31,896 nucleotides of DNA from Scalindua_A sp046757465. GTDB lineage: Bacteria > Planctomycetota > Brocadiia > Brocadiales > Scalinduaceae. The position numbers and the translations under genes are program-made. The notes beneath the pieces were generated by a model. The model made no database searches and was not told the origin of the DNA. It saw only the letters and a program-made list of their open reading frames with translations. Below are positions 13,889 through 22,463 of the stretch, piece by piece; position 1 is the stretch's first letter; every line of letters begins with the position of its first letter. Where the stretch lies: contig JBHHYH010000037.1 of NCBI GenBank assembly GCA_046757465.1, forward strand, positions 1-31,896, in the 5' to 3' direction.

Positions 13889-14935
13889 ATGCGTGTTAAA
13901 GCAAAGATTATTTGCACCATAGGTCCAGCGAGTAATACGGAGGCTGTCCTTCGAAAGATGATGCTGGCCGGGATGGATATGGTTCGTTTGAATTTTTCTC
14001 ATGGAAGTCATCTTGCCCATCGGAAGGTTATAGAATTAATTCGGAGAATTAACCAAAAGTACCATCGACGTATAAAGATAATACAGGATCTGGAAGGTTT
14101 CAGGATACGCATTGGACGATTATATGGAAAGAGACCTGTACTTCTCGAAAAAGGGCAGATTGTTTTTCTTGATACTAATATTCGTATAAGTGAAAAAAAT
14201 ATTATCCCGTTTGATTACAAAGGCACATTGGACACTCTTGCATCAGGCCAGATGATTTTTATTGATGACGGGATGATTGCCTTGAAAATCAAACAGCTTG
14301 TTAATAAGAATCGGTTGAAGGCCGTTGTCGTAATAGGCGGCTATTTAAATGAACATAAAGGAATCAATATACCGGAGGCCAAATTGAAGTATGCCGGACT
14401 CAGTAAAAAAGACCGGGAAGATATTCTTTTTGGTATGGAGCAGGGAGTGGATTATGTTGCCCAGTCTTTTGTTAGAAGTAAGAGGGATGTAAAAACAATT
14501 AGAAGTATCCTGGAAAGAGAAAACTCAAATTGTCGTCTGATAGCAAAAGTAGAAACAAGGGAGGGAATAACAAATATTGATGGTATTGTCGATCAAGCAG
14601 ATGGAATCATGATTGCTCGTGGTGATATGGGCGTTTCCATACCCATACAGGAAGTTCCACTTATACAAAAAATGATTATAAGGAAATGTAATAAAGAGAA
14701 AAAGGTTGTTATCACGGCCACTCAGATGCTGGAAAGCATGGTACATAATCACAGACCAACAAGGGCAGAGGTTTCTGACATTGCCAATGCCATTCTGGAT
14801 GGAACAGATTTTGTAATGCTTTCTGCAGAAACAGCTATAGGGGAATATCCGGTTGAATCTGTAAAAATGATGAAAAATGTCATAAAATGTATAGAAAAAT
14901 CACCCTTATATAAAAGAAAAAGTATTAATATATGA
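13889..14935 (+). CDS. pyk: short pyruvate kinase lacking the C-terminal domain
   Basis: A 348-residue protein with the catalytic TIM barrel and B domain of pyruvate kinase (phosphoenolpyruvate + ADP to pyruvate + ATP). Motifs are RLNFSHG (33-39), LIAKVET with K220 and E222, RGDMGV (244-249), TATQMLESM (276-284) and ETAIGEYP (314-321). The usual roughly 120-residue C-terminal domain, which binds allosteric effectors, is absent; the protein ends soon after the barrel. The nucleotide/metal loop normally DLxGPKIRxG reads DLEGFRIRIG (67-76), an unusual change. The stop overlaps the next start (ATGA). It could be an unregulated enzyme, or a paralogue with changed function beside a full-length copy elsewhere. 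Confidence 0.85.
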   Translation: MRVKAKIICTIGPASNTEAVLRKMMLAGMDMVRLNFSHGSHLAHRKVIELIRRINQKYHRRIKIIQDLEGFRIRIGRLYGKRPVLLEKGQIVFLDTNIRISEKNIIPFDYKGTLDTLASGQMIFIDDGMIALKIKQLVNKNRLKAVVVIGGYLNEHKGINIPEAKLKYAGLSKKDREDILFGMEQGVDYVAQSFVRSKRDVKTIRSILERENSNCRLIAKVETREGITNIDGIVDQADGIMIARGDMGVSIPIQEVPLIQKMIIRKCNKEKKVVITATQMLESMVHNHRPTRAEVSDIANAILDGTDFVMLSAETAIGEYPVESVKMMKNVIKCIEKSPLYKRKSINI

Positions 14936-15486
14936 AAAGGAAAACACTCTTCATTCTGGCAGGAGTGGTGGTCTTAATAGGATTGGGGTTCCTGGTAGGT
15001 TGCCAGGACAATCAGCAAGGCATAACATGGCAGGAAGTGATTGAGAATATCCGTAATGAGTTCCCAGATGTTAGACATACGTCGACAGATGAGTTATATT
15101 CATGGCTGGCAGATTCAAAAGGTGGATCTGTTATCCTGGTAGATGCCAGAGACAAGGAAGAATTTCAGGTAAGCCATATTCCAGGAGCACTTCATATACC
15201 TTATAACGAAAATCCCTTGAATTCTTTGGTGAAACTCAACCAGGACAGCCTTATTGTTGTTTATTGTTCTGTAGGTTATCGTTCTTCTATCCTGGTTAAG
15301 AAGTTGCAAGGCTTAGGGTTCACCAGAGTGTACAACCTTGAAGGATCGATTTTCAAATGGGCCAATGAGGAAAGGCCACTAGAACAGAATGGAAACAAGG
15401 TTCAAAAGGTTCACCCTTATAGTCCTTATTGGGGGAAGTTGCTCGAAACTGAATATCATGCTGATGTAGGCTACATTGACCAATAA
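14932..15486 (+). CDS. rhodanese-domain lipoprotein
   Basis: A 184-residue protein with a textbook lipoprotein signal: MKRK, a hydrophobic stretch, and the lipobox LVGC with lipidation at C24. A rhodanese fold spans about 52-150, with VILVDARDKEEFQVSHIPGA and active loop CSVGYRS (C112 as sulfur carrier), then LEGSIFKWANE. It is predicted on the outer face of a membrane, moving sulfane sulfur or sensing redox state. It overlaps pyruvate kinase by 4 bp, so they are co-expressed, although a functional link is not obvious. The tail after 150 (HPYSPYWGKLLETEYHADVG) is of unknown use. Confidence 0.88.
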   Translation: MKRKTLFILAGVVVLIGLGFLVGCQDNQQGITWQEVIENIRNEFPDVRHTSTDELYSWLADSKGGSVILVDARDKEEFQVSHIPGALHIPYNENPLNSLVKLNQDSLIVVYCSVGYRSSILVKKLQGLGFTRVYNLEGSIFKWANEERPLEQNGNKVQKVHPYSPYWGKLLETEYHADVGYIDQ

Positions 15487-15524
15487 ATTCTTACCTTTGC
15501 GCTAGTTGTTGAGCGATTATGCCC

Positions 15525-15604
15525 GAACGATACCTGCCCGAACGCCCGCCTGACCCGTCCGAACGGCAAGACCGGGCGGCAATGTTTTTCGGCAGGTATC
15601 GTTC
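15525..15604. terminator. GC-rich inverted repeat between convergent genes
   Basis: GAACGATACCTGCC (15525-15538) is the exact complement of GGCAGGTATCGTTC (15591-15604). CCCGCCTGA and TCAGGCGGG form a further pair around 15545-15616. It lies between the rhodanese gene and zwf, which converge, and could stop transcription both ways, but no T run is present. Confidence 0.45.
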
Positions 15605-15677
15605 AGTTCAGGCGGGACAGCCCGACCGCATACTGGCGGGGGCGGGCCTAATCCTGCAATACCGGCATTAGTTTCAA

Positions 15678-17207
15678 CTAGAACGTTGCCAATTTTTTTA
15701 TATCATTTGTAATAAACTCATCAGCAGCATATGGCCCCCAGGTACCAGCCCGATAAAGATGAATGTGGGGTGATTTTTCGTCAGCCCAGCCATCAAGCAC
15801 ACTATCAATTAAGGCCCAGGCTGTTTCAACCTCATCCTGTCGGATAAAGAGGGTGCTATCGCCTGATATAGCATCCAAAATCAAGCGTTCGTATGCTTTT
15901 GGTGGTTCTACATCAAAGATATTGCTGTAGTAAAACTCCATATCTGTGGGTTGTAAAATCATTTTTGGGCCGGGAACTTTCATACCAATGGACAATCGAA
16001 TACCCTCATTTGGTTGAACACGTAAGGATAGCATGTTGGGTTTCATGCGTTCTATTTCTTTAGGTTCATTATTCTTAGCATGCCGGAAAAGAGCCAGGGG
16101 TGGTTGCCGAAATTCAATATTTATTTCAGTAAGACGCTTAGTCAGGGCCTTTCCTGTACGGATATAAAATGGCACACCCGCCCAGCGCCAGTTGTCCACA
16201 TGCAACTTCAGTGCAACAAAAGTCTCAGTAATGGACTTAGGTTTTACATCAGGTTCTCTTAAATAATCTGGAATAGATCGTCCATTTATAGTTCCAGCTG
16301 CATACTGTCCACGTACGGCGTACTGGCCCACTTCATCTATCCCAATAGTAGGAATAGCGTTTAGCACCTTTACTTTTTCGTTCCTAACAGCGTTGGGTGC
16401 AAAAGAAGCGGGCGGTTCCATAGCAACCAGCGCCAATAGTTGTAATATGTGATTTTGAACCATATCGCGAAGGGCGCCAGTATTATCAAAATAGCTGCTA
16501 CGGCCCTCCACGCTTATGGCTTCAGCTACGGTGATATGAACATGACTTATATAGCGGCGATCCCAGAGCGGTTCAAATATACTGTTGCCAAAACGAAATG
16601 CCATGATATTCTGTACGGTTTCCTTACCTAGATAATGGTCAATGCGGTACACCTGACTCTCATCTAGTATGGATAAGATGTTTTTATTTAAGGTGCGGGC
16701 GGTTTTCAGATCTCGTCCAAAAGGTTTTTCTATAATGACACGAGTCCAACGTTTTTTATCTTTATGGTTTGCTATTTGCCCGGTTTGACCGAGCATAGCG
16801 ATAACGTCAGAAAAGACGGTGGGAGGGGTGGATAGATAGAATAGACGATTACCTTTACCGGGAGGTATTCCACGCTCCTCATCGAGTTTGCCCAGGAATA
16901 TTTTTAAATCTTTAAAGTTTTTACTATTATCGTATTTTCCTGTGTGATAGTATAAAAGAGAAGTGAAGGTGTTTAATTCCCTGGATCCGGTCTTAGTTTC
17001 GGATCTACCAAATTCAATTATGGCTTTTTCCATTTCAGTACGAAACTGCTCGTGTGATTTTGCTCGTCTGGCAAATCCAACGATCCGAGTTTGTTTTGGC
17101 AGTAAGGCGTCTTGCTCTAGTTGAAACAAAGCCGGTATCAATTTGCGTTTGGCTAAATCACCCGATGCACCAAAAAAAACGATGGTAACTGGGTCAGATT
17201 TTTTCAT
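15678..17207 (-). CDS. zwf: glucose-6-phosphate 1-dehydrogenase
   Basis: A 509-residue enzyme of full length that oxidises glucose 6-phosphate to 6-phosphogluconolactone with NADP+, the entry step of the oxidative pentose phosphate pathway. It has the nucleotide motif GASGDLAK (13-20), EKPFGRDL (160-167), and the substrate-binding/catalytic RIDHYLGKE (188-196, with H191 in the position of the family's catalytic pair). RTGKALTKRLTEI follows further on. The start follows AAGGAGTGAGAA. It lies 57 bp downstream of gnd, so they are probably one transcript. Confidence 0.97.
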   Translation of the reverse strand: MKKSDPVTIVFFGASGDLAKRKLIPALFQLEQDALLPKQTRIVGFARRAKSHEQFRTEMEKAIIEFGRSETKTGSRELNTFTSLLYYHTGKYDNSKNFKDLKIFLGKLDEERGIPPGKGNRLFYLSTPPTVFSDVIAMLGQTGQIANHKDKKRWTRVIIEKPFGRDLKTARTLNKNILSILDESQVYRIDHYLGKETVQNIMAFRFGNSIFEPLWDRRYISHVHITVAEAISVEGRSSYFDNTGALRDMVQNHILQLLALVAMEPPASFAPNAVRNEKVKVLNAIPTIGIDEVGQYAVRGQYAAGTINGRSIPDYLREPDVKPKSITETFVALKLHVDNWRWAGVPFYIRTGKALTKRLTEINIEFRQPPLALFRHAKNNEPKEIERMKPNMLSLRVQPNEGIRLSIGMKVPGPKMILQPTDMEFYYSNIFDVEPPKAYERLILDAISGDSTLFIRQDEVETAWALIDSVLDGWADEKSPHIHLYRAGTWGPYAADEFITNDIKKLATF

Positions 17208-17264
17208 TTCTCACTCCTTGTTCAGTAAATAGGGGTTTATGTTTTATTTTTATCATGTTTTGAA

Positions 17265-18686
17265 TTACTCCTCCTCCCAATCGGCATGGAAAGTACCTGG
17301 TTTATCAATGCGCTCAAAGGTATGGGCGCCAAAGAGATCTCTTTGTGCTTGAATCAGGTTAGCAGGTAAACGTTCGCTACGGTAGGCATCATAATAAGCC
17401 AGTGAAGCACTCATGGCTGGCATGGGGATACCTGATCCTGTGGCGAGCTGAATGACAAGACGCCATGATTCCTGGCGGCTATTTAATGCTTTTTGAAATC
17501 CCTCATCTACAAGCAAATTAGATAGATCCTTATCTCGATTATAAGCATTTGTTATATCATTAAGGAATCTGGCCCTAATAATACACCCTGCCCGCCAGAT
17601 CTTTGCAATTGCCCCTAAGTCCAAATTATACTGATATTCCTCAGAGGCCTTTTTAAGTAAACTCATACCCTGGGCATAGGAACAAATCTTAGATGCATAA
17701 AGCGCATCTCGTACTGCATCGATCAACTCTTGTGAGGAATTACCATTGTATTTTTTCGTTGGACCTGATAAAACATTTGCTGCATGCATGCGTTCATCCT
17801 TTTGTGCAGATAAAATTCGTCCGTCAACAGCAGCCGTAATTGTGGGGATAGCGGCTCCTAAATGCAGGGCGTTTTCACTCATCCATTTACCCGTTCCCTT
17901 TTGACCCGCTTTATCTAATATAACATCTACTAATGGCTTTCCGGTTTCTTCATCTATTTTTTTAAAAACCTTTGCCGTTATTTCGATTAGGAATGAGGAA
18001 AGTTCTGCTTTATTCCATTCAGTAAAAGTATCATGGAATTCTTGAGCTGAAAGGTTAAGAGTACGCTTGAGTATGTCATAAGCTTCTGCAATAAGCTGCA
18101 TATCACCATACTCAATACCATTATGGACCATTTTTACGTAATGTCCGGAACCGCCGGGACCTATGTAGGTTACACAAGGTTCCCCATCTTCCTCTGCCTT
18201 TGCGGCTACTGCACTCATGATAGATTCAACTTCTCTATAAGCATTAATAGAACCTCCTGGCATCAGACTTGGCCCCCACAAAGCGCCTTCTTCTCCACCA
18301 GAAACTCCCATACCCAAAAAATTGATACCCTGAACTTCCAGTTCTCTGGCACGCCGTTCCGTATCAAGAAAATAAGAGTTTCCTCCATCAATCAACAGGT
18401 CTTTCTTATCTAATAAAGGAACGAGTTGTTGGATGATTGCATCAACAGGAGCACCGGCTTTGACCAGTAACATGATTCTGCGAGGCCTTTCTAAAGCGTC
18501 AACAAATTCTTCTAATGTATACGCAGGCTTGATGTTTTTGCCAGTGGCAGCGCCTTCGATATATTTTTTTGTTGTTTCGGCAGTTCGATTGTAAACGGTG
18601 ACTCCAAAGCCGGTGCGTTCGACATTCAGTACAAAGCTCTGACCCATAACTCCCAGGCCAATCAAACCAAATACTTGTTTATTCAT
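17265..18686 (-). CDS. gnd: 6-phosphogluconate dehydrogenase (decarboxylating)
   Basis: A 473-residue enzyme of the long (about 470-residue) class. It converts 6-phosphogluconate to ribulose 5-phosphate and CO2 with NADP+ reduction. Visible are the dinucleotide motif GLGVMG (10-15), VYNRT (31-35, an NADP-type loop), LIDGGNSYF, GVSGGEEGALWGPSLMPGG (128-146) and KMVHNGIEYGDMQLI (185-199), which holds the catalytic lysine and substrate contacts. AGCIIRARFLNDI is also typical. Initiation is at the ATG at 18686 with an AGAGAT-like ribosome site. Confidence 0.97.
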   Translation of the reverse strand: MNKQVFGLIGLGVMGQSFVLNVERTGFGVTVYNRTAETTKKYIEGAATGKNIKPAYTLEEFVDALERPRRIMLLVKAGAPVDAIIQQLVPLLDKKDLLIDGGNSYFLDTERRARELEVQGINFLGMGVSGGEEGALWGPSLMPGGSINAYREVESIMSAVAAKAEEDGEPCVTYIGPGGSGHYVKMVHNGIEYGDMQLIAEAYDILKRTLNLSAQEFHDTFTEWNKAELSSFLIEITAKVFKKIDEETGKPLVDVILDKAGQKGTGKWMSENALHLGAAIPTITAAVDGRILSAQKDERMHAANVLSGPTKKYNGNSSQELIDAVRDALYASKICSYAQGMSLLKKASEEYQYNLDLGAIAKIWRAGCIIRARFLNDITNAYNRDKDLSNLLVDEGFQKALNSRQESWRLVIQLATGSGIPMPAMSASLAYYDAYRSERLPANLIQAQRDLFGAHTFERIDKPGTFHADWEEE

Positions 18687-19364
18687 AATTTCATATCTCT
18701 TTCTTATTAAACCTTCATGCCACGAAGGATGAAAATATGTTCCTGAATCAAGCTCAGGACAGGCATTGACTAAAGTCAGGATCAGATTCCCTGCCTGCCC
18801 TGTCCGTCCGACAGGCGGGCGTCGGTCAGGGATCTTGAATCTATTTTCGGATCAAACTTTTGAGATAATTGTTTAATATCTCATGAGAAGTAAAACCCGT
18901 TGGAATCTCCCACCCGTGCCGGTCGGGCAGGCGCACCGTGGATTAAGGCTATATGTGTTAGGTTAAGAATGAAACCTAAAACGATTCGGTTCAATCTTTT
19001 AGATTGAACCTGCAATAAAAAGAATCCGTAGCGGAGGCCTTCAGGCCTCCACACACTACGAGATTAAACCCAATTTAAACATTCATATAATCATCTTTGC
19101 TCTCCATACCATGGACATGGAAACCTAAAGTCGTGCCGAAGGACAGACCTGCCTCCCGCCAGAAAGTCGGGTCTGGAGTCTGCCGCAAGGGTCGCCTCAG
19201 GCGACAGGCATGGGTTTCCGCTACGGTAACTGGTTTTACTGCTATTTCACCCTGTGGAATAGGACAAATTGAATTTATTCCACAGGGTTGAAATCATTGG
19301 CCTTACAATAACGATCAGGCTCTAACCCTATTAAAAAAGGCTACTTAACCTAACACCTATGGGT
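18687..19364. other. 678-bp intergenic region between pgl and gnd, packed with repeats
   Basis: No gene is supported. It holds a GC-rich repeat stretch at about 18735-18845 (ATTCCCTGCCTGCC, GACAGGCGGGCG) and a perfect hairpin GGTTCAATCT-TTT-AGATTGAACC at 18988-19010. A second hairpin, GGAGGCCT-TC-AGGCCTCC, is at 19033-19050, and one copy of the roughly 120-bp inverted repeat at 19108-19229. The length and repeats suggest gnd-zwf may have its own promoter apart from pgl. Confidence 0.6.
19108..19229 (+). repeat. about 120-bp repeat, left copy flanking pgl
   Basis: It runs from CCATGGACATGGAAACCTAA through GTGCCGAAGGACAGACCTGC to GGCATGGGTTTCCG. It is nearly identical to the reverse complement of 20141-20260, with only a few differences. 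Confidence 0.88.
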
Positions 19365-20120
19365 TTAAGGAAACATTACCTCTTTTATGTTTTTATTAAT
19401 TAAAGCCACAGCATCAGAATCCAGCATCCAACGAAGTGTGCCGTTTTCTGGATTAACCATGGTTGCAGGAAGGTCTTTAGTAGGTTGTTTAACACTCATT
19501 ATACGCTGAATTATGTTAGATTTAGAGCTTCCTGAAACCAAAAAGATAACTTCTCTGGCTGCATTAAGTACAGGCAATGTCAACGTCACCCGCCAGGTAT
19601 TTAATCTGGGAACAAAGACAGCAACCGCATGTCGTTCACATTCTTCAATCGCATCTGTATCAGGAAAAAGTGAAGCGGTATGACCGTCATCTCCTATTCC
19701 AAGCAATATTAAATCAAAGCGTGGTGAATCTTCTCTAAAATGGTCATGCAACAACTCAGCATATTCTGCAGCAGATTGTTCCGGTGTAATTTCTCCTCTA
19801 ATTCGATGAACATTACCATCTGGTATCTTAATATGTTCAAGAAGCGTTTGCTGAACCATTCTAAAATTACTATCCTGGTGCTCCGGGGGAACCATCCGTT
19901 CATCACCCCAGAAAAGATGAAGACCGTTCCAATCCACACGGTCCCGGTAAGAGTTCGCAGCTAACATTGAATATACTTCACGAGGAGTATTGCCACCAGC
20001 CAAAGCTATATTGCACAAACCATTTTCCTGTATCGCTTGTCCAATTAAATTGATAACCCGTTCTGCAGTTGCGGCTACGAGTTTTTCTTTATTTGGATAG
20101 ACATGAATCCTTTTTTCCAT
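19365..20120 (-). CDS. pgl: 6-phosphogluconolactonase
   Basis: A 251-residue DevB/Pgl-family enzyme that hydrolyses 6-phosphogluconolactone, the step between Zwf and Gnd. Motifs are NIALAGGNTPREVYSML (about 37-53), LFWGDERMVPP with SNFRM (about 69-88), and LLGIGDDGHTASLFP (about 139-153, the catalytic aspartate/histidine region). Length is normal. It lies between tkt and gnd on the same strand, but with long spacers of 256 bp and 678 bp. Inverted copies of one repeat family lie on both sides, as if the gene sits in its own cassette. Confidence 0.95.
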   Translation of the reverse strand: MEKRIHVYPNKEKLVAATAERVINLIGQAIQENGLCNIALAGGNTPREVYSMLAANSYRDRVDWNGLHLFWGDERMVPPEHQDSNFRMVQQTLLEHIKIPDGNVHRIRGEITPEQSAAEYAELLHDHFREDSPRFDLILLGIGDDGHTASLFPDTDAIEECERHAVAVFVPRLNTWRVTLTLPVLNAAREVIFLVSGSSKSNIIQRIMSVKQPTKDLPATMVNPENGTLRWMLDSDAVALINKNIKEVMFP

Positions 20121-20140
20121 ACTTAAAATTACATATGCCC

Positions 20141-20260
20141 ACTGTAACGGAAACCCATGCCTGTTGCCTGAGGCGACCCTTGCGGCAGATTCCAGACCCG
20201 ACTTTCTGGCGGGAGGCAGGTCTGTCCTTCGGCACGACTTTAGGTTCCACGTCCATGGGT
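20141..20260 (-). repeat. about 120-bp repeat, right copy flanking pgl
   Basis: Inverted counterpart of 19108-19229 (CGGAAACCCATGCCTGTTGC ... GGTTCCACGTCCATGG). A smaller hairpin repeat, GGAGGTCT-AA-AGACCTCC at 20311-20328, likewise mirrors the one at 19033-19050, so the two sides are symmetric at two levels. Confidence 0.88.
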
Positions 20261-20376
20261 TAGCTAGTATAAACGGTTACATGAGCATTGGCATTCACCC
20301 CATGTCAAGTGGAGGTCTAAAGACCTCCGCTACATTTTATCAACATAAAATAGAAACCTGTGTACTATTTAATTAT

Positions 20377-22410
20377 TTACCCTTTACTCTTTTTTATAAC
20401 GTTTTTTACTACTTGTATTACTCGCTCCGCAGTGAAACCATATTCTTTGAACAAATCCTTGGAAGGTGCAGAAGCGCCAAAGCTCTTAAGACCGAATATA
20501 CCACAATCATCATGTCTTCCGGTATACCTGTGCCAACCGAAAGTCGATCCTGCTTCAATTATAACGCGAGCTTGAACTGAACCAGGTAAAACTTTTTCCT
20601 GGTAAGCTTTGTCTTGGGATTCGTAAAGGCTACGACACGGCATGCTTACTACCCTTGCTATGATTCCTTCATTTGTCAATTGCTCATATGCATTAAGACA
20701 TATTTGAACTTCAGAACCCGTTCCTATCAAAATAACATCTGGTATACCATTACTATCGGCAAGGACATAAGCGCCTTTCATTGCACCATCTGCAGAGGCA
20801 TATATTGAACGGTCAACAGTTGGTATTGACTGACGAGTTAAAATAAGCGCCACAGGACGGTCTTTCAGCTCCATGATATATTTCCACATTACGGATAATT
20901 CATTGGCATCTGATGGTCTGATAACATCCAAACCAGGTATTGCGCGCAGCGAAGCAAGGTGTTCAACTGGCTGATGAGTCGGCCCATCCTCTCCAAGACC
21001 AATACTGTCGTGGGTAAAAATATAAATTGCTGGTTGTTTCATCAAAGAAGAAAGGCGAATTGCAGGTCGTGCGTAGTCTGAAAAGATAAGGAACGTTGCT
21101 CCATAAGGTCGAATCTTGCTCAAAGACATACCGTTTATTATAGCCCCCATAGCGTGTTCGCGAATGCCGAAATGGAAATTCCTGCCCCCATGGTCTTCTC
21201 TGTTGAAACTCGTGGTCTCTTTTATATAGGTCTTTGTAGAAGGAGCTAAATCAGCAGACCCTCCCATGAACCATGGAATCTTTGAGGCTATTGGATTTAA
21301 AATCTTATTATTTGCAGCACGACTGGCGATACCTTTAACATCAGCAGGAAAGTCTGGCAGACAATCATCCCAATTTTCTGGTAATTCACGGTCTTGCATC
21401 ATTTTAAATTGCTTTGCCAAATCAGGGTATGCCTCTGCGTAAGCCTTAAACTTTTTATTCCAATCTTCTTCTAATTTCATGCACTTTGTGGTTATCTGAT
21501 CCTTATACTCTTTGACTTCATCGGGAACGTAGAATGTCTTGTCCGGATCCCATCCATAATTGATCTTTGTTGCTCTAATTTCATCTTCGCCAAGAGGCGC
21601 TCCATGCGCGTCTGCTGTGTCTTGTTTATTTGGGCTGCCATAGGCAATATGACTATCTACAATGACTAAGGATGGGCGTTCAGTTTCCTTTACGGCAGCT
21701 TGAAGCGTTCTTTCTAACATTTCTAAATCGTTGACATCATCGACATGCTGAACGTTCCAACCATAAGCCTTAAAGCGTGCGGCCACATCTTCACTAAAGG
21801 CTAGATCTGTACCGCCTTCGATAGTAATATGATTATTATCATAAATCCATACCAGATTGCTCAAACCGAGGTGGGCTGCCAAAGAGGCAGCTTCGCTTGA
21901 AATGCCCTCCATCATGCATCCATCACTGGCAATAGCAAAGATATTATAATTGATTATCTCATGTCCAGCACGATTGAAATAATTTTCAAGCCATCTTTCT
22001 GCAATAGCCATACCTACACTGTTGGCAACACCCTGTCCAAGGGGGCCTGTGGTTGCTTCCAGGCCCGGCGCTAATCCGTATTCAGGATGGCCGGCGCACT
22101 TACTGTGCAATTGTCGGAAACGCTTAATGTTATCCAGGCTGATATCATATCCAAGGATGTGTAATGTGCTGTATAAGAGCATAGACGCATGGCCTGCAGA
22201 AAGCACGAAACGGTCTCGGTTAGGCCAATCAGGATTTTGAGGGGTGTGACGCATAAATTTGTCCCAGAGTACAAATGCTACAGGCGCAAGCGCCATGGGT
22301 GTGCCCGGGTGCCCTGAATTAGCTTTCTGCACCGCATCCATAGATAATGTGCGTATGGTATTTATGCATAGCTGGTCGAGGGTTTGTTTTTTGTTTAAAG
22401 TTTTATCCAC
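20377..22410 (-). CDS. tkt: transketolase
   Basis: A 677-residue thiamine-diphosphate enzyme moving two-carbon units between sugar phosphates. Visible are NSGHPGTPM (31-39), GHPEYGLAPGLEATTGPLGQ and GVANSVGMAIAERWL, and the ThDP/metal motif IASDGCMMEGISSEA with YDNNHITIEG. The pyrimidine domain has FHFGIREHAMGAIINGMSL, and THDSIGLGEDGPTHQPVEHL is the E. coli-type substrate loop. Full length. It lies 53 bp downstream of glk. It links the pentoses made by Zwf-Pgl-Gnd back to glycolytic intermediates. No transaldolase gene is in the window. Confidence 0.97.
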   Translation of the reverse strand: MDKTLNKKQTLDQLCINTIRTLSMDAVQKANSGHPGTPMALAPVAFVLWDKFMRHTPQNPDWPNRDRFVLSAGHASMLLYSTLHILGYDISLDNIKRFRQLHSKCAGHPEYGLAPGLEATTGPLGQGVANSVGMAIAERWLENYFNRAGHEIINYNIFAIASDGCMMEGISSEAASLAAHLGLSNLVWIYDNNHITIEGGTDLAFSEDVAARFKAYGWNVQHVDDVNDLEMLERTLQAAVKETERPSLVIVDSHIAYGSPNKQDTADAHGAPLGEDEIRATKINYGWDPDKTFYVPDEVKEYKDQITTKCMKLEEDWNKKFKAYAEAYPDLAKQFKMMQDRELPENWDDCLPDFPADVKGIASRAANNKILNPIASKIPWFMGGSADLAPSTKTYIKETTSFNREDHGGRNFHFGIREHAMGAIINGMSLSKIRPYGATFLIFSDYARPAIRLSSLMKQPAIYIFTHDSIGLGEDGPTHQPVEHLASLRAIPGLDVIRPSDANELSVMWKYIMELKDRPVALILTRQSIPTVDRSIYASADGAMKGAYVLADSNGIPDVILIGTGSEVQICLNAYEQLTNEGIIARVVSMPCRSLYESQDKAYQEKVLPGSVQARVIIEAGSTFGWHRYTGRHDDCGIFGLKSFGASAPSKDLFKEYGFTAERVIQVVKNVIKKSKG

Positions 22411-22463
22411 TATTATACTCCCTATATTTTGAATTATAAATTTCGACGTTCATACACTTTTGA

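Noticed and set aside
19097..19291. 64-codon frame in the pgl-gnd gap
   Set aside because: It consists mostly of the repeat copy at 19108-19229, and the same codons do not form a comparable frame in the other copy.
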